A stretch of 64,000 bases of DNA from Lingula anatina (taxonomy: Eukaryota > Brachiopoda > Lingulata > Lingulida > Lingulidae), in NCBI RefSeq assembly GCF_001039355.2, contig NW_019775269.1, forward strand, positions 64,001 to 128,000. The letters run 5' to 3'. Positions 1 to 11,700 of this stretch are shown piece by piece; the stretch's first letter is position 1, and each line of letters opens with the position of its first letter. The notes beneath the pieces are model-generated. The model had not been told where the DNA came from and did no database searches. It saw nothing but the letters and a program-made list of their open reading frames with translations. The position numbers were made by a program, and so were the translations under genes.

Positions 1-592
1 TGGTTCTAGTATTGCGCTTCATCAGCAGTTTTTTTATTGACTAAGTGTTTAATTGTAAAAGGAAACGAGAAAAGGTCGTCGAGAGGCATCTCTTGGTACA
101 AGGCGGAGGAGGTTATGAAAGTAACGGTGCATTTATTCTGCCTTTTGCATCCTAATGTAGTGGCGGATTTAGGGGCTTCAGGGGGGTCCTGACTCGATTT
201 TTGAAAAAAAATCACACCAAGGACCCCCTCTTGAAATTTGAATTCTGACTAGTTGAATCATAGCTCTAAACTGCACCAAATAGCAGTTATTCAAATAATC
301 CTGTATACGCCCCTTGTATTGTCTGAATACCTACTTCTTGAAAAATAAACATCGCATCATAATTTAAGTGAATTCTTTTAATGAAAATAATACTCATTTG
401 ACATCGGACCTGCAACCGCTTGGAGAATTAATTAGTTTTGACCTATCCTCGCCATTGGTCACAGGGTATTTCCATGGAGATGAAGGGTAGTCTCCTCGTA
501 GTTGCAGTAAACTCCCCAGCCATCTCGCTTAGTCTCCATCATTCTTTACCGAAGGAACTGATCGTTCAGAACTCGCGCCAAAGACTTGTGTC
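1..592 (+). other. Fragment of MOXD-like gene intron 1 (truncated contig end)
   Basis: I see no base difference between this stretch and 2247-2838, the first part of intron 1 of copy A. It ends abruptly at the single N at 593. No exon is present. It implies that an exon 1 of the same gene family lies just left of the window, or that the contig is a redundant copy of the A locus. It contains a GGCGGATTTAG-type repeat at 159-314. Confidence 0.8.
159..314 (-). repeat. GGCGGATTTAG-family dispersed element, internally shortened
   Basis: The stretch starts with GTGGCGGATTTAGG, continues with a GGGGGGTCCTGACTCGATTT segment and ends near ATCCTGTATACGCCCC. The same modules occur at 2405-2560, 9225-9815, 33464-33732, 45523-45638 and 54782-55068. 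Against those copies it is shortened and degenerate at its right end. There is no coding capacity. Confidence 0.6.
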
Positions 593-593
593 N
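593..593. other. Single-N contig junction
   Basis: One N separates sequence that matches intron 1 (left) from sequence that matches the 5' flank of the gene (right). The right-hand sequence, from 594, matches 7445 onward, which follows another single N. The two contigs therefore begin at nearly the same base. Confidence 0.9.
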
Positions 594-1874
594 GCGTACA
601 TAAGGGTCTATAGTCACTTGCAGTGAAAAGAACCCATTTAGATAATTTGCTTTTTTGTTCAAATAGCACGTTTGGTGAATCAGCAACAGTGGAGAATCTA
701 ACCCTTGAACAAAAAGCTTTACTTCAAAGCAATTCAACATCAAACAAGTTCTATATTGTTTGGTAGATACCAGTTGCAACATTTGTTCTGTGAATGAGCA
801 TTAATATACTTAGAATTTGTTTATACTATAAACGGAGTCAAAATGATATTAATGTAAGCTCTTAGTACTTATATTTATATTGCAATAGCCACACCACGTC
901 TTATTAACATTTAATGTGACCTTGAATTACTGCGTTCTTGTTGAAGTATTATGCTGACAAGATCAACTCTATTGTAAATTATGATGTAATAACAGCGATG
1001 ATTATGTTGCAGTGAACAATTCAAGATGCAGCTATTGATGATTAAAGAAGTTTAGTTTTGTACCGTATAAGGTGCTAAGCTCATAGAAAAAAATACCTGT
1101 TGTTCATGCCATTTGTATTACCAAGTTATATTTTTGATTTGTGTAATTTACACATCTTAATGGCTACTTAGCTAAAAAGGCTCCTTATCAAATTGACAAA
1201 AATATCCAATGCACATGTAATATTAAGTCACGTTTGTATAATGAAAGAGGACACCGATTCGTGACTATCAATTTAAAAAGGCCGCCAATTAACACTGACT
1301 GAGCGCACCCTCGCAGAAGGAAAAATGTAAAAAGGCTCGATCTCTTAAATAAATACACCTGTAGTCAACATTTCCTTTTGAAATCAGTCATTACTCCTTT
1401 AGAAATAAGTTATTCGTTACAATCGGTGCACATCTCAGTGAATTCTTATAAGTAGATCAATAGTACCTGAACAAACATTACTTTTTTATATTGCGTCCCT
1501 TTTGAATCAGGGAAACTGTCAATGATTTAACCCATTGCGAAGGATCATACTGACAAGCAGTGTGTTTAATGACATCTGTTGCTTTTTGAGTATCTTTTTC
1601 TCTCGTTTTGCTGTTGAATCTTTTTGTTCGTTTAAATGCACGATTGCAGACCCTCTTTCTGTTACCGTCATTGGGTCATTTAATAGAGCGGGTAAACAGC
1701 ACACACAAAAGGGCATTATGTCCTGCGCGATTTTTGTGTACCCTCACAATCGATTTTCTTTTATTAAGCCTTTCATGGATATACATTCCGGCTTCTTGCA
1801 CAACACCCCGTGCATAACTAAAGTTTGAAGGTGACATTTTATAGAAGAAGTGACTTAACAGCCTATTTATCACA
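594..1874. other. 5' flank of copy A, duplicated at 7445-8724
   Basis: This is non-coding upstream sequence with only scattered substitutions relative to 7445-8724. The short ORFs in it are not conserved upstream of C, D or E, so I do not call them genes. A block at 1676-1751 (AATAGAGCGGGTAAACAG and following bases) is shared with all other copies and is a candidate proximal regulatory segment. Confidence 0.7.
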
Positions 1875-1918
1875 TATAAAAATCGTGAGTAACGCGCATT
1901 TTTTTTTTAGCAGTTTGC
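1875..1918 (+). promoter_or_regulatory. Candidate core promoter of copy A (TATA-like plus initiator-like)
   Basis: TATAAAAA lies at 1875-1882 and a TTAGCAGTTTG initiator-like motif has its A at 1912, 37 bases downstream and 34 bases before the ATG. The same pair with 37-38 base spacing recurs upstream of B, C and E. The T-run followed by AG could instead be a 3' splice site for a non-coding first exon. Confidence 0.4.
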
Positions 1919-1945
1919 AGTTATCATTGAGACAGAGTTGCGAAA

Positions 1946-4900
1946 ATGTTGGTATCTACAGTTCTACCACTTCTTTTCGCACTCGCCATACCCAGTTTGG
2001 CGGATTTCACTCACCATGTGGTACTTAAGGATGACGTCTACTTTTTGTCCTGGAAATTCGACAATGAAACTATCACGTTCGAGACCCAGGTTCGTACCAC
2101 AGGCTATATAGGACTTGGATTCTCTCCCAATGGGGGTATGACAGGGGCGGATATCGTTATCGGATGGGTGAGAGATGGGGCGGCGTACTTGAAGGTAACC
2201 AACAGTAGATATTATTTTATCATATTATTTTTGTTTTACAAGGGCGTGGTTCTAGTATTGCGCTTCATCAGCAGTTTTTTTATTGACTAAGTGTTTAATT
2301 GTAAAAGGAAACGAGAAAAGGTCGTCGAGAGGCATCTCTTGGTACAAGGCGGAGGAGGTTATGAAAGTAACGGTGCATTTATTCTGCCTTTTGCATCCTA
2401 ATGTAGTGGCGGATTTAGGGGCTTCAGGGGGGTCCTGACTCGATTTTTGAAAAAAAATCACACCAAGGACCCCCTCTTGAAATTTGAATTCTGACTAGTT
2501 GAATCATAGCTCTAAACTGCACCAAATAGCAGTTATTCAAATAATCCTGTATACGCCCCTTGTATTGTCTGAATACCTACTTCTTGAAAAATAAACATCG
2601 CATCATAATTTAAGTGAATTCTTTTAATGAAAATAATACTCATTTGACATCGGACCTGCAACCGCTTGGAGAATTAATTAGTTTTGACCTATCCTCGCCA
2701 TTGGTCACAGGGTATTTCCATGGAGATGAAGGGTAGTCTCCTCGTAGTTGCAGTAAACTCCCCAGCCATCTCGCTTAGTCTCCATCATTCTTTACCGAAG
2801 GAACTGATCGTTCAGAACTCGCGCCAAAGACTTGTGTCTGTCTTTCCAAAACTTGTTTACGTTAAATATATGGTGTATTTTTTAGTGAAGATGGTGAAAA
2901 TGCAGTGAACAGTGTGCCTTAAATTTGTCAAGTTTTTGTTGTTGCATATTAACGACTTTCATAACGTGATCTGGTTTTTACCCTTGGCTCTATAGTCAGT
3001 CAATACTGGAGGGTAGGGATACAATAGGCAGGTTTTTCAATGGTACTTTAGAAGCGAACAATTGATACCAGTATGTGTTTAAAGGTCACAGCAACGCGAG
3101 GAAATTAAGATTCGCGTTACATCTACAAGTGCAAGCCCGGCTGATTTGCGTCATAGGGCGACAACATTAAAAAGACAAAATGGCATCTCATAAAGTTAAT
3201 TATTTACTTGGTAAATACATATATTTGCAGGCGTGCTTTAAGTTAATCTTTGCATGGAAATGGTTTGCGTTTGAACAGACCCACTGCATCGATGAAAGTC
3301 AACAATTACCATGCTGTTGTTGAAAAAGAGGTTCTTGAGCTTTAACCCTTCAGCTGTTTCTTGTTCTACCTGCAATTTTCAATTTATTTTTTATGTAATT
3401 ATTCATAAATAATATTATATTCACAGTTTTAGTTATCTTATATTTTACTTAGAAGCAAATACCTGAGGTATTTTTATACATAAATATTTGCTAAATAAAG
3501 TATTATAATCATTATTATTAGTGGGGGCGACTATTATATTCACAGTTTTAGTTATCTTATATTTTACTTAGAAGCAAATACCTGAGGTATTTTTATACAT
3601 AAATATTTGCTAAATAAAGTTTTATAATCATTATTATTAGTGGGGGCGACTATTGAAATGTTTTCGGTTAAAGGTCGGTTAATCTGCACACGGTTATAAC
3701 TAAAAAAGCTGCTGACATTAAAACGTTTGATAGAATATGTTTTTTTTAAAACAAAAACCTGTTTATTATTGGATTTTTCCTGTAGCATTGCAGCTTTCTT
3801 GTTTTTGATTGTATCTTTAAACTAGTAGTTATTTTTATCCGTGGTTTAGGACCGCTACGCGACGGCGGAACAAGTGCCCTCTATCGACGAGAACCAAGAT
3901 GTGGAGCTGATCTCTGGCAGCGAGAACAGCACCTTTACAACATTACGCTTTAAGCGTAGACTGGACACGTGTGATAGCAAAGATAACAAGATAACAGTGA
4001 GTAATAAAAATAATTTCTGGAATAATTTCCCAAGTGATTACCATTCTTAATTTTCGGGGGTCTACGTCGAAAATAACTTGTTTTTACTATTGCAGTAAAA
4101 GTCCTGTCTTGATTTTCCAAAGTAAAGCAAAAAGGAAACGTACAATTGAAAAAAGTACGCAAATTAAGCTATTTATATTCCAAATTTGTAAGAGGAATGA
4201 TGCCAGTTACATGTTTTATAATTGCTTGGTAGACCTATACTGTATATTAAAAACATTTCCTTTATTTTTATTTAATGCCCACAAGTGCACCGGGTAGTAC
4301 AACATGGATGATTTATAAGAAGTCCAAAGTGCACATTAAACAACATAATATCAATTGAAATAAATGATGAGGAAAGAGGAAATTTTTATGGGTATTCAAA
4401 CTTGTGGCATGTTTGTACAATCAGATAATAAGTATTCTATTTGAGAAAGAAAAATAATGTATCAAATTAATAATCACTATGTGTGGTTATGTTACCTGAA
4501 GAAGACTGACTGATAAATATTGTGAACGCATGAATAGATATACTTGCTTTAATGCGTTATTAGTCGGGTGTGTGTTACCCATTAGTTCAGCTGTAAATAT
4601 GAAGCATTTACTCTCATATTACATAAAACTGAAAGGCTCGCTCTGGTTATATAGCACAGAATAAACCACTTGCACCAATGGTTGGTTTTGGTTTCGGTAA
4701 CATGTTACATTATACTGTTGTGGTTCGCGATTAATATATATATATATATATATTCAAAACGATACATTTTTTTAGCAAAGTACCATGCGTATCGTATGGG
4801 CTTACCACGATTCAGACCCATTGACTGAGACAGACCTTCTGTACCATGGAAACGTGAACCGCGGAGCGAAGAGCATGTTCCTTCTCGAGCCCGCTGATAA

Positions 4901-7367
4901 TCCAGTTAACACTGTCACTATACCAAACGATGCATATACCATGGATTTTATTAATAATAAGGTAAATCAATGAAGTATATCAATTCCATACGTAACAAGG
5001 ATCTCATGCCTTCTGTAGATTAATTGCCAATCCGTTCTACTCCAATAATTTCCCCAGACACAAGTAAATTAGTTGAAAAGCTATGATAGATCTTTGATAT
5101 ACCAACGCTTGAAATTAACATTTCAACTCAGGAGGACCTAAAACGGAATTATTACTCCGTTTTTTCACCAGTTTTCAATTTCCAGGTTCAAGTACCCTCA
5201 ACTTCTGACACAACGTATTGGTGTTCCGGTTTTACGCTGCCGAGTTTTTCTGGCGTCCATCACATGATAAAGGTATGAACCCTGTATTAAGCAACTGTTA
5301 TTGTTTTTGTTGAAAGTCAAAGAGAGGGGACTCGCGTGTCTAAATGTGACAAGCTCCAAAACGCATGGATAATACGATTACATTCATAATCAGATTGTAC
5401 CCTTTGCACGACGCGTTTTTTACCCCCTCCCCCTCGTATTTCACCAACTGATGTGCAGTATTGAAGACAACACGAAAACTGCCCCTTTTTGATAGGCTGA
5501 AAGCAAGGTTCGAGGCCGTACAGCACTGACTTTTTATAGTCGGTTTATTTGCACAGAGTAAATCAATAATAAATATCCATACATGCATAAAATGCTCATA
5601 TCTTTCAGGCAGAGCCGATAGTTCAAGCTGGGAACGAAGCTATCGTGCATCATTTTATAGTGTATGCTTGCAACCACCAGTTCAACTTCACCGACCACGC
5701 CAATTATAGTAGAGATTGCACGGGCAGGGGAAATATGCCTCCAGATCTTGAATTATGCCAACAAATGCTGATGGCGTGGGCGGTTGGAGGAGAGGTGAGT
5801 GTCGACAGGGTCTACATTTATGTGTTAAATGTTTGTAATCATTATTTTTTTCTATTTTTAATGATATAGATTTTGTAAACTGGCTTATTTAGCAATTGCT
5901 CAATCAATGATTATAGGTTCAAGTGTACCCAGAGAATGTTGGCTTTCCTTTTGGAGGTGAAGGTGATCCCACTTTCGTTTTGCTGGAAACCCACTATGAC
6001 AACCCAGCTCTGAGGAATGGTAAGTGGCAATCCCACATCTTCAGACAAAAGCGGTTTAATACATGTATATGCAACGTCGCAAAAATCAAATGTCATTTAC
6101 AAATACAGTTAAAAGAATTTATTGGTTTAAAAATTCCCTCAACACTGTGTTTTTTTGCACCTTGTTTGCGCCTTTCTTTGCGTTTGGCGTATTCCAGTAA
6201 CGATTTTCTTCATATTGTTGAGCTGCTTCAGCGATAATTATACCTCTTCCAGTTGAGGAAAACTAATAAATTCACAAACAAAATACAAACTTACTTTGCA
6301 TTCTGAGTTTTTATTCTGCCTATTGCAGCTATAGCCAGTTTACGCAGTAGTTCACTCACTTAGAAGAGCATACTTCTTAGTTTGCTACCCCCTTTTATGG
6401 TGTTCCTTTTCGACATTTTTAGATTACGTGGACTCATCTGGTGTGCGTTTCACCTTAATACCACGTCGGCGACAGTATGATGCAGGGATAATGTCTGTTG
6501 GCGTTAGTGTCACTAGAAATCACGTCATTCCACCGTACTATGACGAATTCTACAGCTGGGGACAGTGCTCCGATTGTATGGAAAGTGTAAGAATGCACCA
6601 AATGACAATTTTTAGACATGAACAGACGCACGCACTTTAGGACGGACAGACTTACGAACGGACGGGATTACGTGATCCCCGACTTTTTTTCGCAAAAGTA
6701 CAGGGATAAATACCGTAACAGTATTGCAATTTTTTTTATACATTTGAGCTGTAATTAAGACAACACAAGAAAACAACAATAAATAAATAAAATTAATGGT
6801 AAAAATGTGCTACATACATGTATGAGTGTTTTGTAACCCTGAGGTATGCTTACGTTAGTACAAGCTTCATGCCTACCTTTGCAGGTATAAGACCAACTTT
6901 CAATTAAATTTGCAATTGAACACCAGTTTGCAAACTTTCAAACAAGTTTTAAAACTCATGCAGTTCAGGTTAATTTATAATTATATATTGTATTGCCACT
7001 CGAAGGATGTATAATGGCATTGGATGATACAAAATACTCTTGTATGAACCGAACCAAGTGAAATTGCATGGAATTTTCCACCTCTGATCTGCCCCCTGAC
7101 CCGCAAACTACTTTGGACATTATTGAAAATACATGCTCGCCCCCTCGTTCACTTTGTCCCTTTTTTCTATGCATGCAGGCTTTAGAAAATGTGCCAGAAG
7201 GAATCAACGTATTGGCTGTGGGGCTGCACACACATTTGGCGGGAACTGCAATTTATCTACGTCAATTCCGGGACGGAGTGGAACTTCCTTACATAGCATA
7301 TGACGAAAGCTACGATTTCAACTATCAAGAAGGCAGATATTTCAAGGAACCGAAAAGAATTCTTCCG
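1946..7367 (+). CDS. DBH-like monooxygenase (MOXD1-like) copy A, partial, exons 1-8 only
   Basis: The coding exons are 1946-2194, 3850-3996, 4776-4961, 5186-5272, 5609-5794, 5917-6019, 6423-6586 and 7179-7367, all with GT-AG borders. They encode about 437 residues: a signal peptide (residues 1-19, ending PSLA), a DOMON domain, then the N-terminal and the start of the C-terminal Cu2-monooxygenase domains. Copper-ligand motifs seen are VHHFIVYAC (H237, H238), LLETHYDNP (H311) and LHTHLAG (H391, H393). Exons 9-12, including the methionine-ligand exon, are missing because the sequence breaks at the N at 7444, 77 bases into intron 8. It differs from copy B by only scattered substitutions (for example GWVRDGAAYLK against GWVKDGTAYLK, and R for T in exon 7) and lacks two transposons that B carries. 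It is therefore more likely an alternative haplotype or redundant contig of B than a separate functional gene. Enzymes of this family hydroxylate substrates in the secretory pathway using two coppers and ascorbate; the substrate is unknown. Confidence 0.85.
2405..2560 (-). repeat. GGCGGATTTAG-family element in intron 1 of copy A
   Basis: The sequence is the same as 159-314. The stretch with the GGGGGGTCCTGACTCG module is also found, less complete, in intron 1 of copy B. Confidence 0.6.
3413..3650. repeat. Tandem duplication, 2 x 119 bp, intron 1 of copy A
   Basis: Two nearly identical units begin with TATTATATTCACAG and end with GTGGGGGCGAC. The same duplication is present in copy B at 12076-12311, so it predates the A/B split. 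It is not seen in C, D or E. Confidence 0.85.
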
Positions 7368-7443
7368 GTGACTTCATATTTCCTTGCTTAATTGCCTGTT
7401 TATTAATGGATAGGGAAAGTTTTACCGTGGACTTTCAAGTAAT

Positions 7444-7444
7444 N
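7444..7444. other. Single-N contig junction that truncates copy A
   Basis: Left of the N the sequence follows intron 8 of copy B (17692 onward) until a few bases before the N. Right of it the sequence jumps to the 5' flank of the next gene. The join is an assembly boundary and not a natural gene end. Confidence 0.9.
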
Positions 7445-8724
7445 CGTACATTAGGGTCTATAGTCGCTTGCAGTGAAAAGAACCCATTTAGATAATTTGC
7501 TTTTTTGTTCAAATAGCACGTTTGGTGAATCAGCAACAGTGGAGAATCTAACCCTTGAACAAAAAGCTTTACTTCAAAGCAATTCAACATCAAACAAGTT
7601 CTATATTGTTTGGTAGATACCAGTTGCAACATTTGTTCTGTGAATGAGCATTAATATACTTAGAATTTGTATATACTATAAACGGAGTCAAAATGATATT
7701 AATGTAAGCTCTTAGTACTTATATTTATATTGCAATAGCCACACCACGTCTTATTAACATTTAATGTGACCTTGAATTACTGCGTTAATGTTGAAGTATT
7801 ATGCTGACAAGATCAACTCTATTGTAAATTATGATGTAATAACAGCGATGATTATGTTGCAGTGAACAATTCAAGATGCAGCTATTGTTGATTAAAGAAG
7901 TTTAGTTTTGTACCGTATAAGGTGCTAAGCTCATAGAAAAAAATACCTGTTGTTCATGCCATTTGTATTACCAAGTTATATTTTTGATTTGTGTAATTTA
8001 CACATCTTAATGGCTACTTAGCTAAAAAGGCTCCTTATCAAATTGACAAAAATATCCAATGCACATGTAATATTAAGTCACGTTTGTATAATGAAAGAGG
8101 ACACCGATTCGTGACTATCAATTTAAAAAGGCCGCCAATTAACACTGACTGAGCGCACCCTCGCAGAAGGAAAAATGTAAAAAGGCTCGATCTCTTAAGT
8201 AAATACACCTGTAGTCAACATTTCCTTTTGAAATCAGTCATTACTCCTTTAGAAATAAGTTATTCGTTACAATCGGTGCACATCTCAGTGAATTCTTATA
8301 AGTAGATCAATAGTACCTGAACAAACATTACTTTTTTATATTGCGTCCCTTTTGAATCAGGGAAACTGTCAATGATTTAACCCATTGCGAAGGATCATAC
8401 TGACAAGCAGTGTGTTTAATGACATCTGTTGCTTTTTGAGTATCTTTTTCTCTCGTTTTGCTGTTGAATCTTTTTGTTCGTTTAAATGCACGATTGCAGA
8501 CCCTCTTTCTGTTACCGTCATTGGGTCATTTAATAGAGCGGGTAAACAGCACACACAAAAGGGCATTATGTCCTGCGCGATTTTTGTGTACCCTCACAAT
8601 CGATTTTCTTTTATTAAGCCTTTCATGGATATACATTCCGGCTTCTTGCACAACACCCCGTGCATAACTTAAGTTTGAAGGTGACATTTTATAGAAGAAG
8701 TGACTTAACAGCCTATTTATCACA
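7445..8724. other. 5' flank of copy B
   Basis: This is non-coding and matches 594-1874. It includes the conserved upstream block at 8526-8601 (AATAGAGCGGGTAAACAG, then TTTTTGTGTACCCTCACA), about 200-270 bases before the ATG. Nothing else is recognisable. Confidence 0.6.
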
Positions 8725-8768
8725 TATAAAAATCGTGAGTAACGCGCGTTTTTTTTTTTAGCAGTTTG
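8725..8768 (+). promoter_or_regulatory. Candidate core promoter of copy B
   Basis: TATAAAAA is at 8725-8732, with an initiator-like TTTAGCAGTTTG whose A is at 8763, 34 bases before the ATG at 8797. Position and spacing are as in A, C and E. Confidence 0.4.
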
Positions 8769-8796
8769 CAGTTATCATTGAGACAGAGTTGCGAAC

Positions 8797-11700
8797 ATGT
8801 TGGTATCTACAGTTTTACCACTTCTTTTCGCACTCGCCGTACCCAGTTTGGCGGATTTCACTCACCATGTGGTACTTAAGGATGACGTCTACTTTTTGTC
8901 CTGGAAATTCGATAATGAAACCATCACGTTCGAGACCCAGGTTCGTACCACAGGCTACATAGGACTTGGATTCTCTCCCAATGGGGGTATGACAGGGGCG
9001 GATATCGTCATCGGATGGGTGAAAGATGGGACGGCGTACTTGAAGGTAACCAATAGTAGATATAATTTTATCATATTAATTTTTTCATAAGGGCGTGGTT
9101 CTAGCATTGGGCTTCGTCAGCAGTTTTTTTAATGACTATAAGTGTTTAATTGTAAATGGAAACGAGAAAAGGTCTTTGAGAGACATCTCTTGGTACAAGG
9201 CGGAGGAGGTTATGAAACACTGGAATCAGGGGGGTCCTGACTCGATTTCTGAAAAAAATCACACCAAGGACCCCATCTTGAAATTTGAATTTTGACTAGC
9301 TGAATCATAGCTCTAAACTGCACCAAATGGCAGTTATTTTTCGGGGCCTTCACCAGGCCCAGAACCCTACGCCAAGGAGTGTGTGTGTGTGTGTGTGTGN
9401 NNNNNNNNNNNNNNNNNNNNNNNNNNNNNNNNNNNNNNNNNNNNNNNNNNNNNNNNNNNNNNNNNNNNNNNNNNNNNNNNNNNNNNNNNNNNNNNNNNNN
9501 NNNNNNNNNNNNNNNNNNNNNNNNNNNNNNNNNNNNNNNNNNNNNNNNNNNNNNNNNNNNNNNNNNNNNNNNNNNNNNNNNNNNNNNNNNNNNNNNNNNN
9601 NNNNNNNNNNNNNNNNNNNNNNNNNNNNNNNNNNNNNNNNNNNNNNNNNNNNNNNNNNNNNNNNNNNNNNNNNNNNNNNNNNNNNNNNNNNNNNNNNNNN
9701 NNNNNNNNNNNNNNNNNNNNNNNNNNNNNNNNNNNNNNNNNNNNNNNNNNNNNNNNNGGGGGGGGGTCGGCTTTGCATCCGCGCCCCTCCTTCAAATAAT
9801 CCTGAATCCGCACCTTGTATTGTCTGAATACCTACTTCTTGAAAAATAAACATCGCAACATAATTTAAGTGAATTCTTTTAATGAAAATAATGCTCATTT
9901 AACATCGGGCCTGCAACCGCTAAGAGAATTAGTTTTGACCTATTCTCGCCATTGGTCACAGGATATTTCCATTCACCCAAACCCAATATAGAGGTGCATT
10001 TCGCATGCTGAAGTGTCAAAAAATAAAAATGAATGAGTTCAAAATTGTATTCAATATTTCAAAACATATATGTGTATAGAACAAAAATCCACGACTGTCT
10101 CAACTGAAATTCAATTTTTAATTTTTACCATATCTTTAACATTACGCAAAGAGCCTCAGGGCTGTAGCCTCCGGGGGGGCAGGGGGGGGCAGCTGCCCCC
10201 CCCTGGGATTTGAGGTGCAAAAAAAAAAAAAAATAATAATCGCAAATGTAAAAAATAATTAATAAAATAATAATTAATAAAAAATAATTGCAAAGTTGGT
10301 ATCAATTCTGTGAGAAAATGCACTCATGGCCACTAGACAATCATTCAACAATCTGTTAACAAAGGTGTACTGTTTTTAGCCAACTCAGTTCATGCCAAAA
10401 AGCTCACCCTCCCTTAGGGAGCTATCCTTAGGGGAGATATACTTATGGTAAAATGAACCCACAATTTCTGACTTCTGATTGAGCAATAAAACAGTTAAAA
10501 TGCACCAGAATGCAGTATTATACATACAGTTTTTAAAAATTTTCCACACCGTGGGAGAGGGACACCCCCTCCCACACCCTCCCGCCTCGGGGGCTTCGAC
10601 TCCTCGTGTCCGCTACTGCCCCCCCTGGCATTTTGCTCAGGCTACGGCCCTGAGCCTTATATGGTAACGTATGTTCCGAAGAACGTACGGTAACGTATGT
10701 TCTTGCCATTCAATTTTCATTTTTATGCCGCGTTCCGATATGTTTTTTAGTGGTTCAGTCATGGTAAATTAGACATGACGTAAGGACGTTTTTATAGCTA
10801 TTTAAACTGTATCTCAAGGGGCTTTGCGTCATGGCTTATACTAGGTAACTTATGTTCCCTAGAAAAATTGTCAAAATGTTTCATTTTGTTCAAGTACTTG
10901 TGTGGAAGAGATACAATGTTTTCTTTTGCTGACCGAACAATATATTGTGGTTCCATGATAGTATAGTTTGACATTGAAGGGAAACATGTTTATTTAATGC
11001 TTATTTTACTGTCGGTAGGGTGTATTTTCCCCATTTTTTAATATTCTGTGACAAGCAAACTTAAGTCTCTCAAAAATTAACTGGTCTATACAGAAGATTA
11101 TTATAATTTTTAGCAACGTTATACTTGTAGGAGATATATCAGTGAACAAAACCAGTGATGACTGAATTTTCAAAGTGAGTAGAACGTTTCACAGTTGGAC
11201 GTTTTGTATTTGTGACAGTCACGTATGTTCCCTTTTGGGGTTAAAAGATGAATTATTTTTAATTATTCATGGTTCCAGGAGAATGAAACTTTTAAACAAG
11301 CTTCTTCATGTGGGACCCTAAAATAATCAAACACAGTTAGCAATCTGTGCAGTAAATATTTTTAATAACATGCTTGTGACATCAATTGCACCTCTATATT
11401 GGGTTTGGGTGAGCAATAGACTCCCGGCCATCTCTCTCAGTCTCCATCATTCTTTACCGAAGGAACTGATCGTTCAGAACTCGCGCCAAAGACTTGTGTC
11501 TGTCTCTCCAAAACTTGTTTACGTTAAATATATGGTGTATTTTTTAGTGAAGATGGTGAAAATGCAGTGAACAGTGTGCCTTAAATTTGTCAAGTTTTTG
11601 TTGTTGCATATTAACGACTTTCATAACGTGATCTGGTTTTTACCCTTGGCTCTATAGTCAGTCGATACTGGAGGGTAGGGATGCAATAGGCAGGTTTTTC

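Noticed and set aside
1535-1828. 97-codon ORF in the 5' flank, repeated at 8385-8672
   Set aside because: It is present in both only because the flank is duplicated. It is not kept as a reading frame in the C, D or E flanks.
9327-9898. Several ORFs of 138-182 codons across 9327-9898
   Set aside because: They run through the 358-N gap and consist mostly of unknown residues and (GT)n translation.
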